Assembly (NCBI GenBank): GCA_009809945.1 | Contig: WTPW01000718.1 | Coordinates: 170,870-234,869 of the forward strand | Source of the DNA: Gigaspora margarita | Lineage: Eukaryota > Glomeromycota > Glomeromycetes > Diversisporales > Gigasporaceae | Length of the DNA stretch: 64,000 bases | Direction: 5' to 3' | In this document: piece after piece, positions 46,032 to 56,972 of the stretch | Layout: every line of letters starts with the position of its first letter | How positions within the stretch are numbered: position 1 is the first letter of the stretch | Notes under the pieces: generated by a model | The model's database searches: none | What the model was told of the DNA's origin: nothing | What the model saw: only the letters and a program-made list of their open reading frames with translations | Translations under genes and position numbers: made by a program

Positions 46032-46348
46032 TTTTATTTCACTTTTTGTTTTTTTTTTTTATTTAGTTAGTATTTTTTATTTTGTTTTTCCTTTTTACTT
46101 CTCTTTATTTTATTATTTTTAGTTGTTTGTTAGTAGTTCTTCTATCTAAAAGGCAAAAGAAGAAGATTGAAAAAGAAGGTAATTATGATGGACTAGCAAG
46201 CCAGGTCAGTAATCCAGGGGAATTTTTCTAGAGTAGATCAAGTCAAACCAGTGAGGCTGAATTACCTTTGGCAGGTTGCACATAGATACTTGAGTATTAG
46301 GTACTTTATAGTAACCAGGTGAGCTATACTTTGATTAAATCACCATAA
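46032..46348. other. Spacer between elements
   Basis: Less AT-rich near 46150-46320 (GATGGACTAGCAAGCCAGGT, CCAGGGGAATTTTTC). No frame or RNA fold was recognised. Confidence 0.4.
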
Positions 46349-46503
46349 GGGCCGTGACAGATATTACGTAATATCATTTTATCAGAGAGCTACCCCCCTC
46401 CCCCCCACATAAGACCAATTAGCCAATCAAATTGCATAATTAGTCTTATGTAAAAATTTTTTGACCCCCCCTAGGATATTACATAATATCTGTCACTGCC
46501 CTA
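46349..46503. mobile_element. MITE (155 bp) with long perfect ends
   Basis: AGGGCCGTGACAGATATTAC with GTAATATC is inverted as GATATTACATAATATCTGTC and ACTGCCCT. Two C-rich tracts (CTACCCCCCTCCCCCCC; GACCCCCCCTAGG) share one orientation, as in the elements at 5774-5926 and 19111-19365. Confidence 0.85.
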
Positions 46504-47764
46504 ATAGTAAATATAAAATTTTCTTGTTAAAGTTATTATCAATAAAGCATTGAAGATGTAACATGATTATCAAATTCAAAAAAAAAAAAATCTGTAAATC
46601 TACTAACTGCTAATATGTATATTGTCTGTATTTGTTAAAATTGAGCTAGTTGGTATAGAATTACTATGATTTTTATTATAATTTACTGGAGAACATTATA
46701 TTGCAAAATCCATTAATACTTTTTTTGATTTAATTAATTTATAGATGTTATTTTGAGTTTTATGCATTTTACAATTACAATATATGCAATTATTTAAGCT
46801 TGGTATATTTTTGGAACCAATTTAATAAATATAATAAAAATACTATAAAAGTAATTATGAAATAAGTTCTAAATTTTGGTAATTGTTTGTATTGTAATTA
46901 TAAGACTCATAGAGCTTGCAACAAATTCATAAATTGATCAAATTTAACTGAATTGAAAAGAGTAATAATGTGGTATACAATAGTTAAAGTTAAAGTTAGT
47001 TTGTATGATATATTATCATAAATTTTATTATTATAGTAAAGCATTCTTTAATAGAACTTACTTGTTATTTTTGTAACTACAGTATATAGTTAAGCTTATG
47101 CAAATTTGTATTGAAATTTTTATAATTTTTACTATAAAATATCAAAAAATTTAGTAACAGAACTTACTTGCTTTTCTATTGACCACAGCATAGTTAAGAT
47201 TGAGTTAGTTTGTATTTGAATTGTTTTATTCAAAGCTTACTTATTATTTGATAACTATAGTATAGTATATAGTTGATATTGAAATTATTATACAGTATCT
47301 GCTATAGGTATCTGACTCTAAGTAACTTTCTATAGAGGATTTGAAATGATTTGAAATTTTTTATAGTAAAAGAATATTATAAAAGCTAATTATCCATACT
47401 TTCTGTAGATAATAAAATATCTATATTGGGCATCTATAATAAAAATTGCCATATATATTATGAACATACATTGTAGCCCACATTGTATTTTTTTAAAATT
47501 AATATAAATTTCTAACAATAATATAGCAAATCTCAATATTTAAGGGCTTTTTTGATTTTTATAGTTTTGTAGAATTCAAAAGAGGTCTCAAATATTAATA
47601 TGGGCTAGCTGATCTTAAAATATTGTGTCTAAAAATTTAAGAAAAAATTAAATAATTATTTGATTCTAACAAAATTTAAACAAAAATATTTTGACAATGA
47701 CATGATCAATTTTAATATTTAGTATAAACTTACTTAATTATTACCACTACATAATACTCTGAAC
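46504..47764. other. AT-rich intergenic DNA
   Basis: Weak internal repetition of a segment such as ATAGTTAAGATTGAGTTAGT with a neighbouring TTACTTGTTATT (near 46620, 47060, 47180, 47235). No gene. Confidence 0.4.
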
Positions 47765-47766
47765 TA

Positions 47767-48060
47767 CCATATATTCCTGAAAATAAGCTACTCTGAAAAT
47801 AAGCAACCCCCCAGATTTTTTTCAAAAATCTCAAAAAATGTGTTAGCAGTTGCTACATATAAAAGTCTAAATTTTACTAAGTAAATTTCAAAGGTGCCAT
47901 TAAGTAAACTTTTTCAGGACACAAAAATACATTTATAGTAAAAATTTCACTAGAACATTTTTCAATTTTTCAAAAAATTTAACAATTTGAAAACAAGCAA
48001 CCCCACTTTTTTGTGTAATTTTTGGCCCAAAAAAGGTTGCTTATTTTCAGGAATATATGG
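47767..48060. mobile_element. Tc1/mariner-like MITE, family A copy 3
   Basis: The ends CCATATATTCCTGAAAATAA and TTATTTTCAGGAATATATGG are perfectly inverted. TA flanks lie at 47765-47766 and 48061-48062. It is the best-preserved pair of ends of the family (others at 2244-2559 and 4019-4333). Confidence 0.88.
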
Positions 48061-48379
48061 TAATCGTAAGTTTTTCGTAAATAAACTTATGGAGGTTTAC
48101 ACATATTTTTTTTGCTAATGAAGCAATATAACTTTTTTTTATAATATAAAATTAAATATTACTATAATATAATCTTTATTTTAAATAGTAACAAAAAGAA
48201 TTTTAATTAAATACTTGTCCCTTCCTATAGTTACCTCCCATATAATCTCTAACTCTATACAATCACATGGTTTTTGGTTCCCATTTTTTTTGTTATTAAA
48301 AACCCTTCTATATAGTCACAAATGCTTATAATCACTATCACACATATTTTTATATTTATAGATGTTTTTTAATAGTAAA

Positions 48380-49716
48380 ATTCCTTCCATGCAATCACAT
48401 TTATATATGATTGTAGAAAATTGTTGTATAGAAAAGTTACAATTTTACAAATTAAATCAACTTTTATGCAATAATTAAAGTTATTCAGAAGAACAAAATA
48501 CAGATATTCTAAAATTTTTATACAAATTGGATAAGCTTTTATTAGTACAGTTTTTCATTTTACATATCTACATAGCTAAATATTTGTAATTTTTTTTTGT
48601 AAAAATGTAAAATAAAAAGATGTATTAATGAAATGTCAACCAATTTACATGAAAATTTTGGAGTAAATGTATTTTGTTCTTCTGAACAACATTTATTATT
48701 GCATAAAAATCGATTAACTTAGTATCATTTTGACTTTTATATATAGCAACGATCAATGATTGTATATAAAAATTTTTTAAAATAAAATTTTAAAAAATTT
48801 TTATATACGATTATTGATCTTTGCTATATATTAAAGTCAAAATAATACTAAACTAATTGATTTTTATACAATAATAAATGTTGTTCAGAAGAACAAAATA
48901 TATTTACTTTAAAATTTTTATACAAATTGAATAACTTTTTATTAGTACAGTTTTTTATTATACTTATTTCAAATATAGCTAAAAATTTGTAATTTTTTTT
49001 TGTAAAAACGTAAAATAAAAAGACATATTAATGAAATTTTAACCGATTTATATGAAATTTTAGAGTAAATGTATTTTGTTCTTATGAACAATGTTTATTA
49101 TTGCATAAAAATTGATTGGCTTAGTATTATTTTGACTTTAATTTATAGCAATGATCAATGATCGTATATAAAATTTTTTTAAAATTTTATTTTAAAAAAT
49201 TTTTATATACGATCATTGATTGTTACTATATATCAAAGTCAAAATAATACTAAGCTAATCGATTTTTATGCAATAATAAATGTTGTTCATAAGAACAAAA
49301 TATATTTACTCTAAAATTTTCATGTAAATTAGTTAAGATTTCATTAATATGTCTTTTATTTTATGTTTCTATAAAAAAAAATTACAAATTTTTAGCTATG
49401 TTCGTAGATACATAAAATGAAAAACTATACTAATAAAAAGTTATCCAATTTATATCAAAATTTCAATATAGCTGTATTTTATTCTTCTAAACAACTTTAA
49501 TTATTGTATAAAAGTTGATTTAATTAGTAAAATTGTAATTTTTCTATATGGCAACTTTCTAAAATCATATATAAAATTTTTTAAATACCTCTATTAAATT
49601 ACTTTTTTTACATTTATTATAAGTTGTGCTTATATAGAGGTAATTTTTATATAGTCACACTTCTTTATAATCACTGTATTGGTATGTGCCCAACTGTGTG
49701 ATTATATGGAAGGACG
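48380..49716. mobile_element. Large foldback (1.3 kb) of alternating inverted units
   Basis: TTCCTTCCATGCAATCACAT at the left is inverted as TGTGATTATATGGAAGGAC at the right. Units of about 400 bp alternate in orientation, each with GTTCAGAAGAACAAAATA and TTTTTATTAGTACAG. Strong hairpins are centred near 48793 and 49187 (TATACGATCATTGAT and inverse). Non-coding. Related in layout and interior words to 44410-46031. Confidence 0.75.
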
Positions 49717-49739
49717 ACTATATTTTAAGTTTTAAAAAT

Positions 49740-50098
49740 GAATAAATTTATTCGTTGTACATGTGATATTGTCGCACCTGCTACAGATTAATAAAATTAG
49801 ATGTAACATAAAACTAAAACAATTAAAACCTATTTTTTCATTATTTAGAGTTAGAGTGGAGTAAAGATTGTGTATATGGGTTAGATAGAGTTTTATAGTA
49901 AAATTTTGCAAGAAATTTTTTTTGTTAGAATCCAAAGAGTAGTTTCATATACTCAATTTTAAGTTATAGATGATTTTTGACAGAATAAATATTTGTTTTG
50001 AATTTCTAATTGTGTAATATTACACCTGATCTTGAAATTTGATTGGGAGAGCAATATATAAGGTGCATTACCTGAGGTAATGAATAAGTTTACTCTTA
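49740..50098. mobile_element. MITE of the telomere-word interior group, copy 1
   Basis: The interior (TTAGATAGAGTTTTATAGTA, TTGCAAGAAATTTTTTTTGT, ATATTACACCTGATCTTGAA) is shared with 50424-50734 and 52898-53225. Its ends (AATAAATTTATTCGTTGTAC and GTAATGAATAAGTTTACTC) are only loosely inverted. Boundaries are approximate. The ORF at 49732-49935 is a by-product. Confidence 0.5.
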
Positions 50099-50423
50099 AA
50101 AAATATAGATTATAAGCATATTTATAACAATTTTTTTAGACAAATTTGCTTGGAATTGCTTACAGGTTAAAGGATAATAGGGAATTTAAATTTGGTGCAC
50201 CCATGACATGTCACACTTGTGATTCTGACCAATCAAATTGTACGATTTTGTAGAAAAAAAATTTTTTAAAAATTAAAAATTTTACTTAGTAAAATATAAA
50301 AAATATATAATCAATAACAAACTATATAGGTAAAATTTTATTCAAAACAACTTTTTCTAAAGTATAAAAATAGATTATATTAGTAAAAAAATGGTTTATA
50401 AGCACATATAAATTGTTGCATGA

Positions 50424-50734
50424 AAAAATTCTGTGCCAGTTTTTGTCGATCATGTGGTGCAGCAAATCCTTTAAAGTTTGATTATATTAGGGTTAGGGTT
50501 AGGGTCGTGTGTTAGATAGAGAGTCTATATAGTAAAACTGCCCAATAAAAACTTTTGTTAGTGTGCTAAAGGCGGTTTCTTATGCAAAATTTCAAGAAAT
50601 AAACGATTTTTAACAAACCGAACATTTGGTTTGAAATTTCCTGATCGTGTTATGTTATACCTGATCTTTAAAATCTGATTTGTGGATCAGGAGATTTGCA
50701 CCACATAATCAACAAAACCTGGCACAGAATTTTT
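50424..50734. mobile_element. MITE of the telomere-word interior group, copy 2 (311 bp)
   Basis: The ends AAAAATTCTGTGCCAG and CTGGCACAGAATTTTT are inverted; GATCATGTGGTGCAGCAAAT is inverted near 50685-50710. The interior has TTAGGGTTAGGGTTAGGGTC (50488-50507) and the shared segment ending TATACCTGATCTTTAAAATC. Confidence 0.8.
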
Positions 50735-50819
50735 GTATGCTAAATTGTTTTACTAAAATAATCTATCTTTATATCTTAGAAAAGTTGTTTAATGTAAAAT
50801 TTTACATATAATATTTAAA

Positions 50820-52468
50820 AGGGATCAATTTTCATACCCCATATTTAATATTCATTCCTCCCTGCAGATTTAACTTTTTTAAAAAATTTGACTGAAGATA
50901 TCTTAGTAACTACCAAATCAAATTTAGTAAAGTTTTTTCTTTAAATTCTATAAAATTATAGAACTTATAAAAAAAAAGTTTATTGACTTTGGTCCAGTAG
51001 TTGCTAAGATATCTTTGCTCAAAGTTTGAAAAAATCAAAATGTCTATCAAAACAAACTATAAAATTTTTTTTAAACTTTGAGAGAAGATATCTTTGCAAC
51101 TACTAACCCAAATTTAATGAACTTTTTTTTGTTTGAATTGTATGAATCTATAGATTTTAAAATAAAAACATTTTATAGAATTTGACTTAATAGTTACAGA
51201 GTTATCACCACCCAAATTTTTTAAAAAAATCAAAACGTCTATTAAAATATTTGATAGACATTTTGATTTTTTTTTTAAACTTTGAGTAAAGATATCTTAG
51301 TAGCTACCAAATCAAATTTAGTAAAGTTTTTTTCTTTAAATTCTATAGATTTATACAATTCAGATAAAAAAAAGTTTATTGAATTTGGTCTAGTAGTTGC
51401 TAAAATATCTTTGCTCAAAGTTTAAAAAAAATCAAAACATCTATCAAAACAAACTACAATATTTTCTTTAAACTTTGTGCAAAGATATCTCTGCAACTAC
51501 TAAGCCAAACTCAATGAACTTTTTTTTTGTTTGAATTCAATGAACCTATAAATTAAAATAAAAAAAATTTTATAGTATATAACTTAATAGTTACAGAGTT
51601 ATATTCACTCAAATTTAAAAAAAATCCAAAACGTCTATCAAAACTTTAATAGATGTTTTGTTTTTTTTTTAAAACTTTGGGTGAAGATAACTCTGTAACT
51701 ATTGCGTTAAATACTATGAATTTTTTTATTTTAATTCTATAGACTCTTCAAATTCAAACAAAAAAAAGTTCATTGAATTTGGCTTAGTAGTTGCAGAGAT
51801 ATCTTCACTCAAAGTTTAAAAAAAATATTGTATAGGTTGTTTTGATAGGCATTTTGATTTTTTTCAAAATTTGAGCAAAGATATTTTAGCAACTACTGGA
51901 CCAAATTCAATGAACTTTTTTTTGTTTGAATTGCATGAATATATAGATTTTCAAATAAAAAAATTTATAGAAATTAACTTAATAGTTACAGAGTTATCTT
52001 TACCCAAATTTTTAAAAAAATCAAAATGTCTATCAAATGTTTTAATAGACGTTTAGATTTTTTTCAAAATTTGGGTGAAGATAACTCTGTAACTATTAAG
52101 TTAAATTCTATAAATTTTTTTTTATTTTAAAATCTATAGATTCATGCAATTCAAACAAAAAAAAGTTAATTGAATTTGGGTTAGTAGTTGCAGAAATATC
52201 TTCGCTCAAAGTTTAAAGAAAATTTTGTAGTTTGTTTTGATAGACGTTTTGATTTTTTTCAAACTTTGAGCAAAGATATCTTAGCAGCTACTTGACCAAA
52301 GTCAATAAACTTTTTTTTATATAAATTCTATAAATCTATAGAATTTAAAAAAAAAAAGTTTACTAAATTTGATTTGGTAGTTACTAAGATATCTTTACTC
52401 AAATTTTTAAAAAAAGTTAAATTTGCAGAGGGTATGAATATTAGTGTGGGTATGAAAATTGATCCTCT
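50820..52468. mobile_element. Higher-order palindrome of eight ~200-bp palindromic units
   Basis: The ends GGGATCAATTTTCATACCCC and GGGTATGAAAATTGATCC are inverted. Between them eight copies of the core module start near 50882, 51075, 51278, 51471, 51674, 51869, 52063 and 52261, so spacing is 193-203 bp. Each is itself a palindrome: an arm such as GAGCAAAGATATCTTAGCA, a T-run and A-run dyad, then TAGTTGCTAAGATATCTTTG. Linkers carry ATCAAAACGTCTATCAAAAC or its inverse. The whole array is also symmetrical about 51645. The ORF at 51871-52056 is a by-product. Confidence 0.88.
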
Positions 52469-52897
52469 ATTTAAAAATAAATATAAATTAAATTAGTAAA
52501 AAAAATGTTTTATATGTGCTAATGTTGGAATTTTTGTTTTTCCTTATAAAATGTTTTTTTAACTAAGACAACATATTTTTATAACTTAGAAAAAGTTGTT
52601 CAGAATAAAATTTTATATTATATAATGTGCTATTATATATATATTTTATACTTTATTAAGTAAAATTTTTAATTTTTAAAAAATAAAATCTTTTGTTTGC
52701 AAAATTATATGAATTGATTGGTCAGAATCATGAGGTATGACATGTAGCAAGTGTAACCAATTTATATTCCCATAATAATAATTATTTTAAAAAATATATA
52801 TAAATTTATGATTTTAAATAATTTGTATACTATCAAGTTTTTAGGCATTTGATGCTTTTATTTTAATAAACTTATTATATTAATTTTGATTTTTAAC

Positions 52898-53225
52898 ATT
52901 CATCGCTAGTGCGATGCATCGCTACCCCCCTGATCGACCAATCATTTTGTTTGTTTTGATTTTACATTAATCAAAACAAAACAAATAGCGGTCGCATTAT
53001 GATTAGGGTTAGGGTTTGGCAGTGCAACAGTTAGAAGGCCCTCCTAACCCAAAATTTTGCAAGGAATTTTTTTTGTCAAGAAAAAAGTTTAGTTTCTTAG
53101 TCAAAATTTTAAGTTAGAAGCGATTTTTTAAAAAAATATTGTTTTGCTTCAATTTCACATTACACCTGATCCTGCATCCTGATTGGTCGATCAGGGGTAG
53201 CGATGCATCGCACTGGCGATGAATG
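52898..53225. mobile_element. MITE of the telomere-word interior group, copy 3 (328 bp)
   Basis: It has near-perfect 46-bp ends: CATTCATCGCTAGTGCGATG with CATCGCTACCCCCCTGATC, inverted as GATCAGGGGTAGCGATGCAT and CGCACTGGCGATGAATG. The interior has TTAGGGTTAGGGTTTGGC and the shared segment ending ATTACACCTGATCCTGCATC. The ends are quite unlike those of the other two members of the group. Confidence 0.88.
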
Positions 53226-53431
53226 ATAACTCTCATTAATTTTTATTTTTTTAATTTTATATAATGCTCTGGACACATACTAGTTTCCAGTTCCTAGTAT
53301 ATTCCCAAATATAATACCTAGTTTTTTACATAGTACCCATGATTATTTTTAATTTTAAAACAGAGTTTTTGAATAAGACTATAGTATTAATCAACTGTTT
53401 ATTATCAGTTATTGATTTTTAATTGTAAATT
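53226..53431. other. Short AT-rich spacer
   Basis: Contains a small dyad TTCCTAGTATATTCCCAAAT with TAATACCTAG. Nothing else was seen. Confidence 0.4.
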
Positions 53432-53976
53432 AGAATTTGAATTAGAGTTAATACATCTATCCAGATATATTTTTATATTTAAATTAATCCAGTTTTATCA
53501 TAGTATATATCTGGATTTAAATTTAAGTCCAAATTTATTTATATCCAGATATAAAAACACTATATCACATTATATCTTATAAACAGAAATTCATTTGATT
53601 GGCTAATATAAATTAATTTCTCAGGTAACTTATTTATATCATTAAAGTACTTTTTAAGAACATAAAATTATACAAGCAAAAAATTGTTGCAAATATTATT
53701 TCTAGCAATAGAAGAGTACTAGAAATTAACTTTAAAATTAATTATTTATAATTACTTATTTAGAGAAGTTAGCTTAGATACAACTTTCTGAATAGGTAAA
53801 AAAAACAAGGCTTTGTTTGAATTTTAAAACACATTAAAAAAAATAGTTACTAACAAAATAGCTAGTTTTTTTTAGAAATTAGAATTTTAGGTTTGTTTTT
53901 TGAAGCAAAATAAACTTGTTAGCAGTATTAGCAATAAGAAATTTAGAGTTAAACTTCTTAAATTGGGCTAGTTTTT

Positions 53977-54775
53977 TTTTTTTTTTTTTAAATTTATTCG
54001 GGCATGATCTCCTGAATCTGCTGTTTGCGATCTTTTATTAACCAATATTCAGTGATCACAAGGACCCCACGGGTCCCCTACATTATGTGTTACAACTATT
54101 TTTCTAATCTATTTGTATTGTTCTACGAAGTCTAACCTGCCCTCCCCTCCTCCATCCGATTTTCCTAGCTGAGTCCAGCGGGCCCGTTACCCAGTGTGCC
54201 TCGCCCATTTGTCAGCATCCATAGATCAACTTTAAGGAGTTAAGTGACTCTGCTGGCATGCTTGCATAGAGCCTTTTTTCGTCTGCCCCAGGTACTTCCT
54301 TCTGAGTTTGGTTCAGGACCAGTTTTTCTTTGAAGGACTTTCCTAATTGTTCCAAACGGTTTATAACCAGTTGACCTGCTTTCACCGGAGGATTTAACTA
54401 GAATAAGCCTTGTGTTCATTAAGTCCAGCTGACCATAATCTGCTGACCCATCCTATTTCAATTGGGGGATTTAACCAGGTTTACCTTTTTCCTCATAAGT
54501 CTAGCTAACCATAATTTGCTGACCCATTCTATTTTAACTGGGGGATTTAACCAGATTTACCTTTTTCCTAATTAGGAACCCAACCTTGAAGAAATTTTCT
54601 TAAGTGGCTGTGCCACCGCACATGGTTCTAGCATCCTAGTTCAAGTATATCTGTCTCATGGCCAAACGTAGAAATTAATATTCTTCAGTCTTTCATAGGA
54701 CTTGAACCAGCGACCTTGTGTGAGGAACGGCTAAAGTCCTAGAAGCGCAACTACTATGCTATCGACCTGCAGGAC
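53977..54775 (-). mobile_element. tRNA-derived SINE (about 800 bp) with 13-bp TSD
   Basis: TGGGCTAGTTTTT at 53964-53976 and 54776-54788 is a perfect TSD. A T-run at the left marks the poly-A tail of a minus-strand copy. The 5' end (right side) reads like a tRNA gene: TAGCATAGTAGTTGCGC (box A) and GGTTCAAGTCC (box B) 50 bp later. Base composition is much less AT-rich than all surrounding DNA. The body includes an internal tandem repeat (TCTATTTCAATTGGGGGATTT-like words at 54454-54475 and 54518-54545, repeated TTAACCAGRTTTACC). No ORF. Pol III transcription from the internal boxes is inferred. Confidence 0.88.
54698..54762 (-). promoter_or_regulatory. Internal Pol III promoter boxes of the SINE
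   Basis: On the minus strand box A is TAGCATAGTAG (54761-54751), fitting TRGYNNARNNG. Box B is GGTTCAAGTCC (54708-54698), fitting GGTTCGANTCC with one change. Spacing is as in tRNA genes. The cloverleaf stems no longer pair well, so this is a derived promoter head and not a functional tRNA gene. Confidence 0.8.
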
Positions 54776-55599
54776 TGGGCTAGTTTTTAAGTTTGGATTT
54801 ATAGATTGTAAATATGAGTTTGGGTTCTTAGATAGTTCTGTAGTTAGATTTAGTAAGTTACAGTTGTTTTAGTAGTTGAACACTGCCTTTAATTCTTTTT
54901 ACATATATTTTCTATTATATATATATATATAATCAGTGTTATTACTGATTTATATAAACTTTTTTTTTTAAAGTTTTCATTTTTAGTACTATAATATTGT
55001 AAAATAATAAATAAAAATTAGGTAATTTGATTGGTTAATAATCATATATAGATTTGCAAATTGATCTAAAAACTAGCCAATTAGACAAACTTCTATCTAT
55101 GATATATATTACATAACATAGTATATATCTGGATATATGAATCTGGATAGATGTATTAACTCGAATCTGGATCTACTAATTTATATAGCATTTATTGAAG
55201 TTCTAAATTCATAATTTGTATAATTGAATTCTTGGCATGTTTTATCTTTTTTATATCATAGCAATATCACCAAGATGTGTTTGTATTATTTTATCAACAA
55301 TCAACTTATAACACCCTATTTTACCAACAATTAATTTACTGACAGGCTTGTCTTACAAATGACCAGTTCATTGATACTCAACTTACAGAAAGCTGACTCA
55401 ATCAACAAGCTTATTTTGTCAACAACTAATTAATTAACAGTTCATTTTACTAACAAGATTGATTTGCCAACAAGCTTATTTTGATGACAATATAATTTAC
55501 CAATAGTACATTTCACTGATAGTATATTTCTCAACAACATATTTCACTGATAAATTATCTATTATGAAGCTTGAATTAATATAAAAAAATGCATCAAAT

Positions 55600-56360
55600 A
55601 AAAATGAATCAAGTTATTTTATATAAAAAAAAAGTAATTGATACCTGAACTAATTCATGATTATGTGAAGACTTATTTCTAACTTAGATTTATATAATAA
55701 AAAAAAACAAAACAAGTACTAAGTGAAGAATCAAGTTATTTATTTAAACAAAAAAAAAACAATTAATACTTGATCTAATTAAGATCTAATATAAAAACTT
55801 GGTTAATTCTCATAATATTACTATCTGCAAAAGCTAGCAAAGAATTTATGGTTATATGAAGACTTATTCCTGAATCAGATTCATATAATAAATCTATATA
55901 TATATTAGTAATAAGTGAAGAATTAAGTTATTTATATAAAAAAAAAACAAGAAAAGCCATCAATACTTGGCCTAATTTATAGTTATATGAAGCTTATTCT
56001 TGATTCAGATTATGTAATAAAAAAAATAAAACAAAATTTAGTACTGATTGAAGAATTAAGTTATTTATGTAAAAAAAAAAAGCAATCAGTACATGATCTA
56101 ATTTATAGTTACATGAAGATATATTCATGTCTCAAATTTATGTAATAAAAAAAAAGACAAAATTAGTACTAAGTGAAGAATCAAGTTATTTATATAAAAA
56201 AAGAAAAGCAATTGATACTTGATCTAATTTATAGTTATACGAAGACTTACTCCTGTCACAGATTTATGTCACAAAAAAAAAAAAACAAAATTTGTATCGA
56301 GTGAAGCATAAAGTTATTTATGTAAAAAAAAAAGAAAAGTGGTCGATACTTGATCTAATC
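55600..56360 (+). repeat. ~125-bp tandem repeat, six copies
   Basis: AAGTTATTTATATAAAAAAA starts units near 55610, 55733, 55924, 56058, 56183 and 56311. Each is followed by AATTGATACTTGATCTAAT-like and ATGAAGACTTATTCCTG-like segments and TAAAAAAAA-rich linkers. One unit is about 65 bp longer. It is non-coding. Confidence 0.85.
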
Positions 56361-56377
56361 TGTCAGTGAAATGGTAT

Positions 56378-56690
56378 CCACTTATTTGCAGGGTAATACA
56401 AACTCCTGGAGAGGAAATAGCCAATCAAGAGTGCAAATTTTGACTATTCCGGATCAGCCTGATGAAGAATTCAAATATGCATTGAAAAAAAAGCAAATTA
56501 TGCAAAAACTAATGTTTAAATCGAACTTATGCATGAATTAAAAATGATGGGAATGAAATTTTACATATAATGAACATTATTCTAACGCTATAGCCTCTAA
56601 TGTTAAGGCCCTAACCCAAATTTTTTATTCACGCACTTAGTTTATTTACAAAATCAGATTTTGGGTTACCCATGCAAATAACTAAAATAG
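56378..56690. mobile_element. MITE with CTTATTTGCAGGG ends, copy 2
   Basis: CCACTTATTTGCAGGGTAAT at the left is inverted at the right as TTGGGTTACCCATGCAAATA. The interior ATGATGGGAATGAAATTTTA and GGCCCTAACCC match the element at 21518-21796. Confidence 0.7.
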
Positions 56691-56972
56691 GCGGAATGTA
56701 TTGTTAGTGAAATGTACTATTGGCAAAATGTACTATAAATGAATTTTATTGGCATCAAAATAAGCTTGTCAGTAAATCAATCTTGTTGGTGAAATGTATT
56801 GTCAGTGAATTAATTGTCAACAAAATAAGCTTGTCAATAAAGTCAGCTTGTCTGTAAGTTGAGTGTTGGTGAACTGGTTGTCTGTAAGACAAGCCTGTCA
56901 GTAAATTGATTGTCAGTAAAGTGGGTGTCAGTGTGTTAATTGTTGGTGAAGCAAGCTGCACCGCACCAAGAT

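Larger units (their letters stand above)
50186..52770. mobile_element. MITE enlarged to 2.6 kb by two inner insertions
   Basis: ATGACATGTCACACTTGTGA with TTCTGACCAATCAA at the left is inverted at the right as TTGATTGGTCAGAATCATGA and GACATGTAGCAAGTGT. Further in, AAAATTTTATTCAAAACAAC with TTTTTCTAAAGTATAAAAA is inverted near 52570-52620. The elements at 50424-50734 and 50820-52468 lie inside. Confidence 0.75.
53432..55178. mobile_element. Foldback element split by a SINE
   Basis: GAGTTAATACATCTATCCAG with ATATAT at the left is inverted at the right as GGATAGATGTATTAACTC preceded by ATATATCTGGATATATG. A second inner pair is ATAGTATATATCTGGAT with its inverse context. The SINE at 53977-54775 interrupts the middle. 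It is non-coding. Confidence 0.7.
55277..56963. mobile_element. Composite element with tandem-repeat arms and 9-bp TSD
   Basis: CACCAAGAT occurs at 55268-55276 and 56964-56972, directly outside the arms. The arms (to about 55560 and from about 56695) are inverted and are themselves chains of short words such as CTGACAAGCTTATTTTG, CAACAATTAATTTAC and ATTTCACTGA. Between them lie a ~125-bp tandem array and an inserted MITE. A 9-bp TSD with long arms resembles Mutator-like elements; this is an inference from the target size. The ORF at 56755-56961 is a by-product of the repeats. Confidence 0.7.

Noticed and set aside
50488-50507. Telomere or chromosome end
   Set aside because: Only about three TTAGGG units, inside a MITE, with ordinary sequence on both sides.
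51871-52056. 61-codon ORF in the eight-palindrome array
   Set aside because: It is one reading of a non-coding repeat unit; other units have stops in the same frame.
54698-54775. Functional tRNA gene
   Set aside because: A and B boxes fit, but the acceptor, D and T stems do not pair well and the sequence continues as a SINE with TSDs.
55600-56360. CRISPR-like array
   Set aside because: Units are ~125 bp tandem repeats without unique spacers, in a eukaryotic background, and no cas gene is present.
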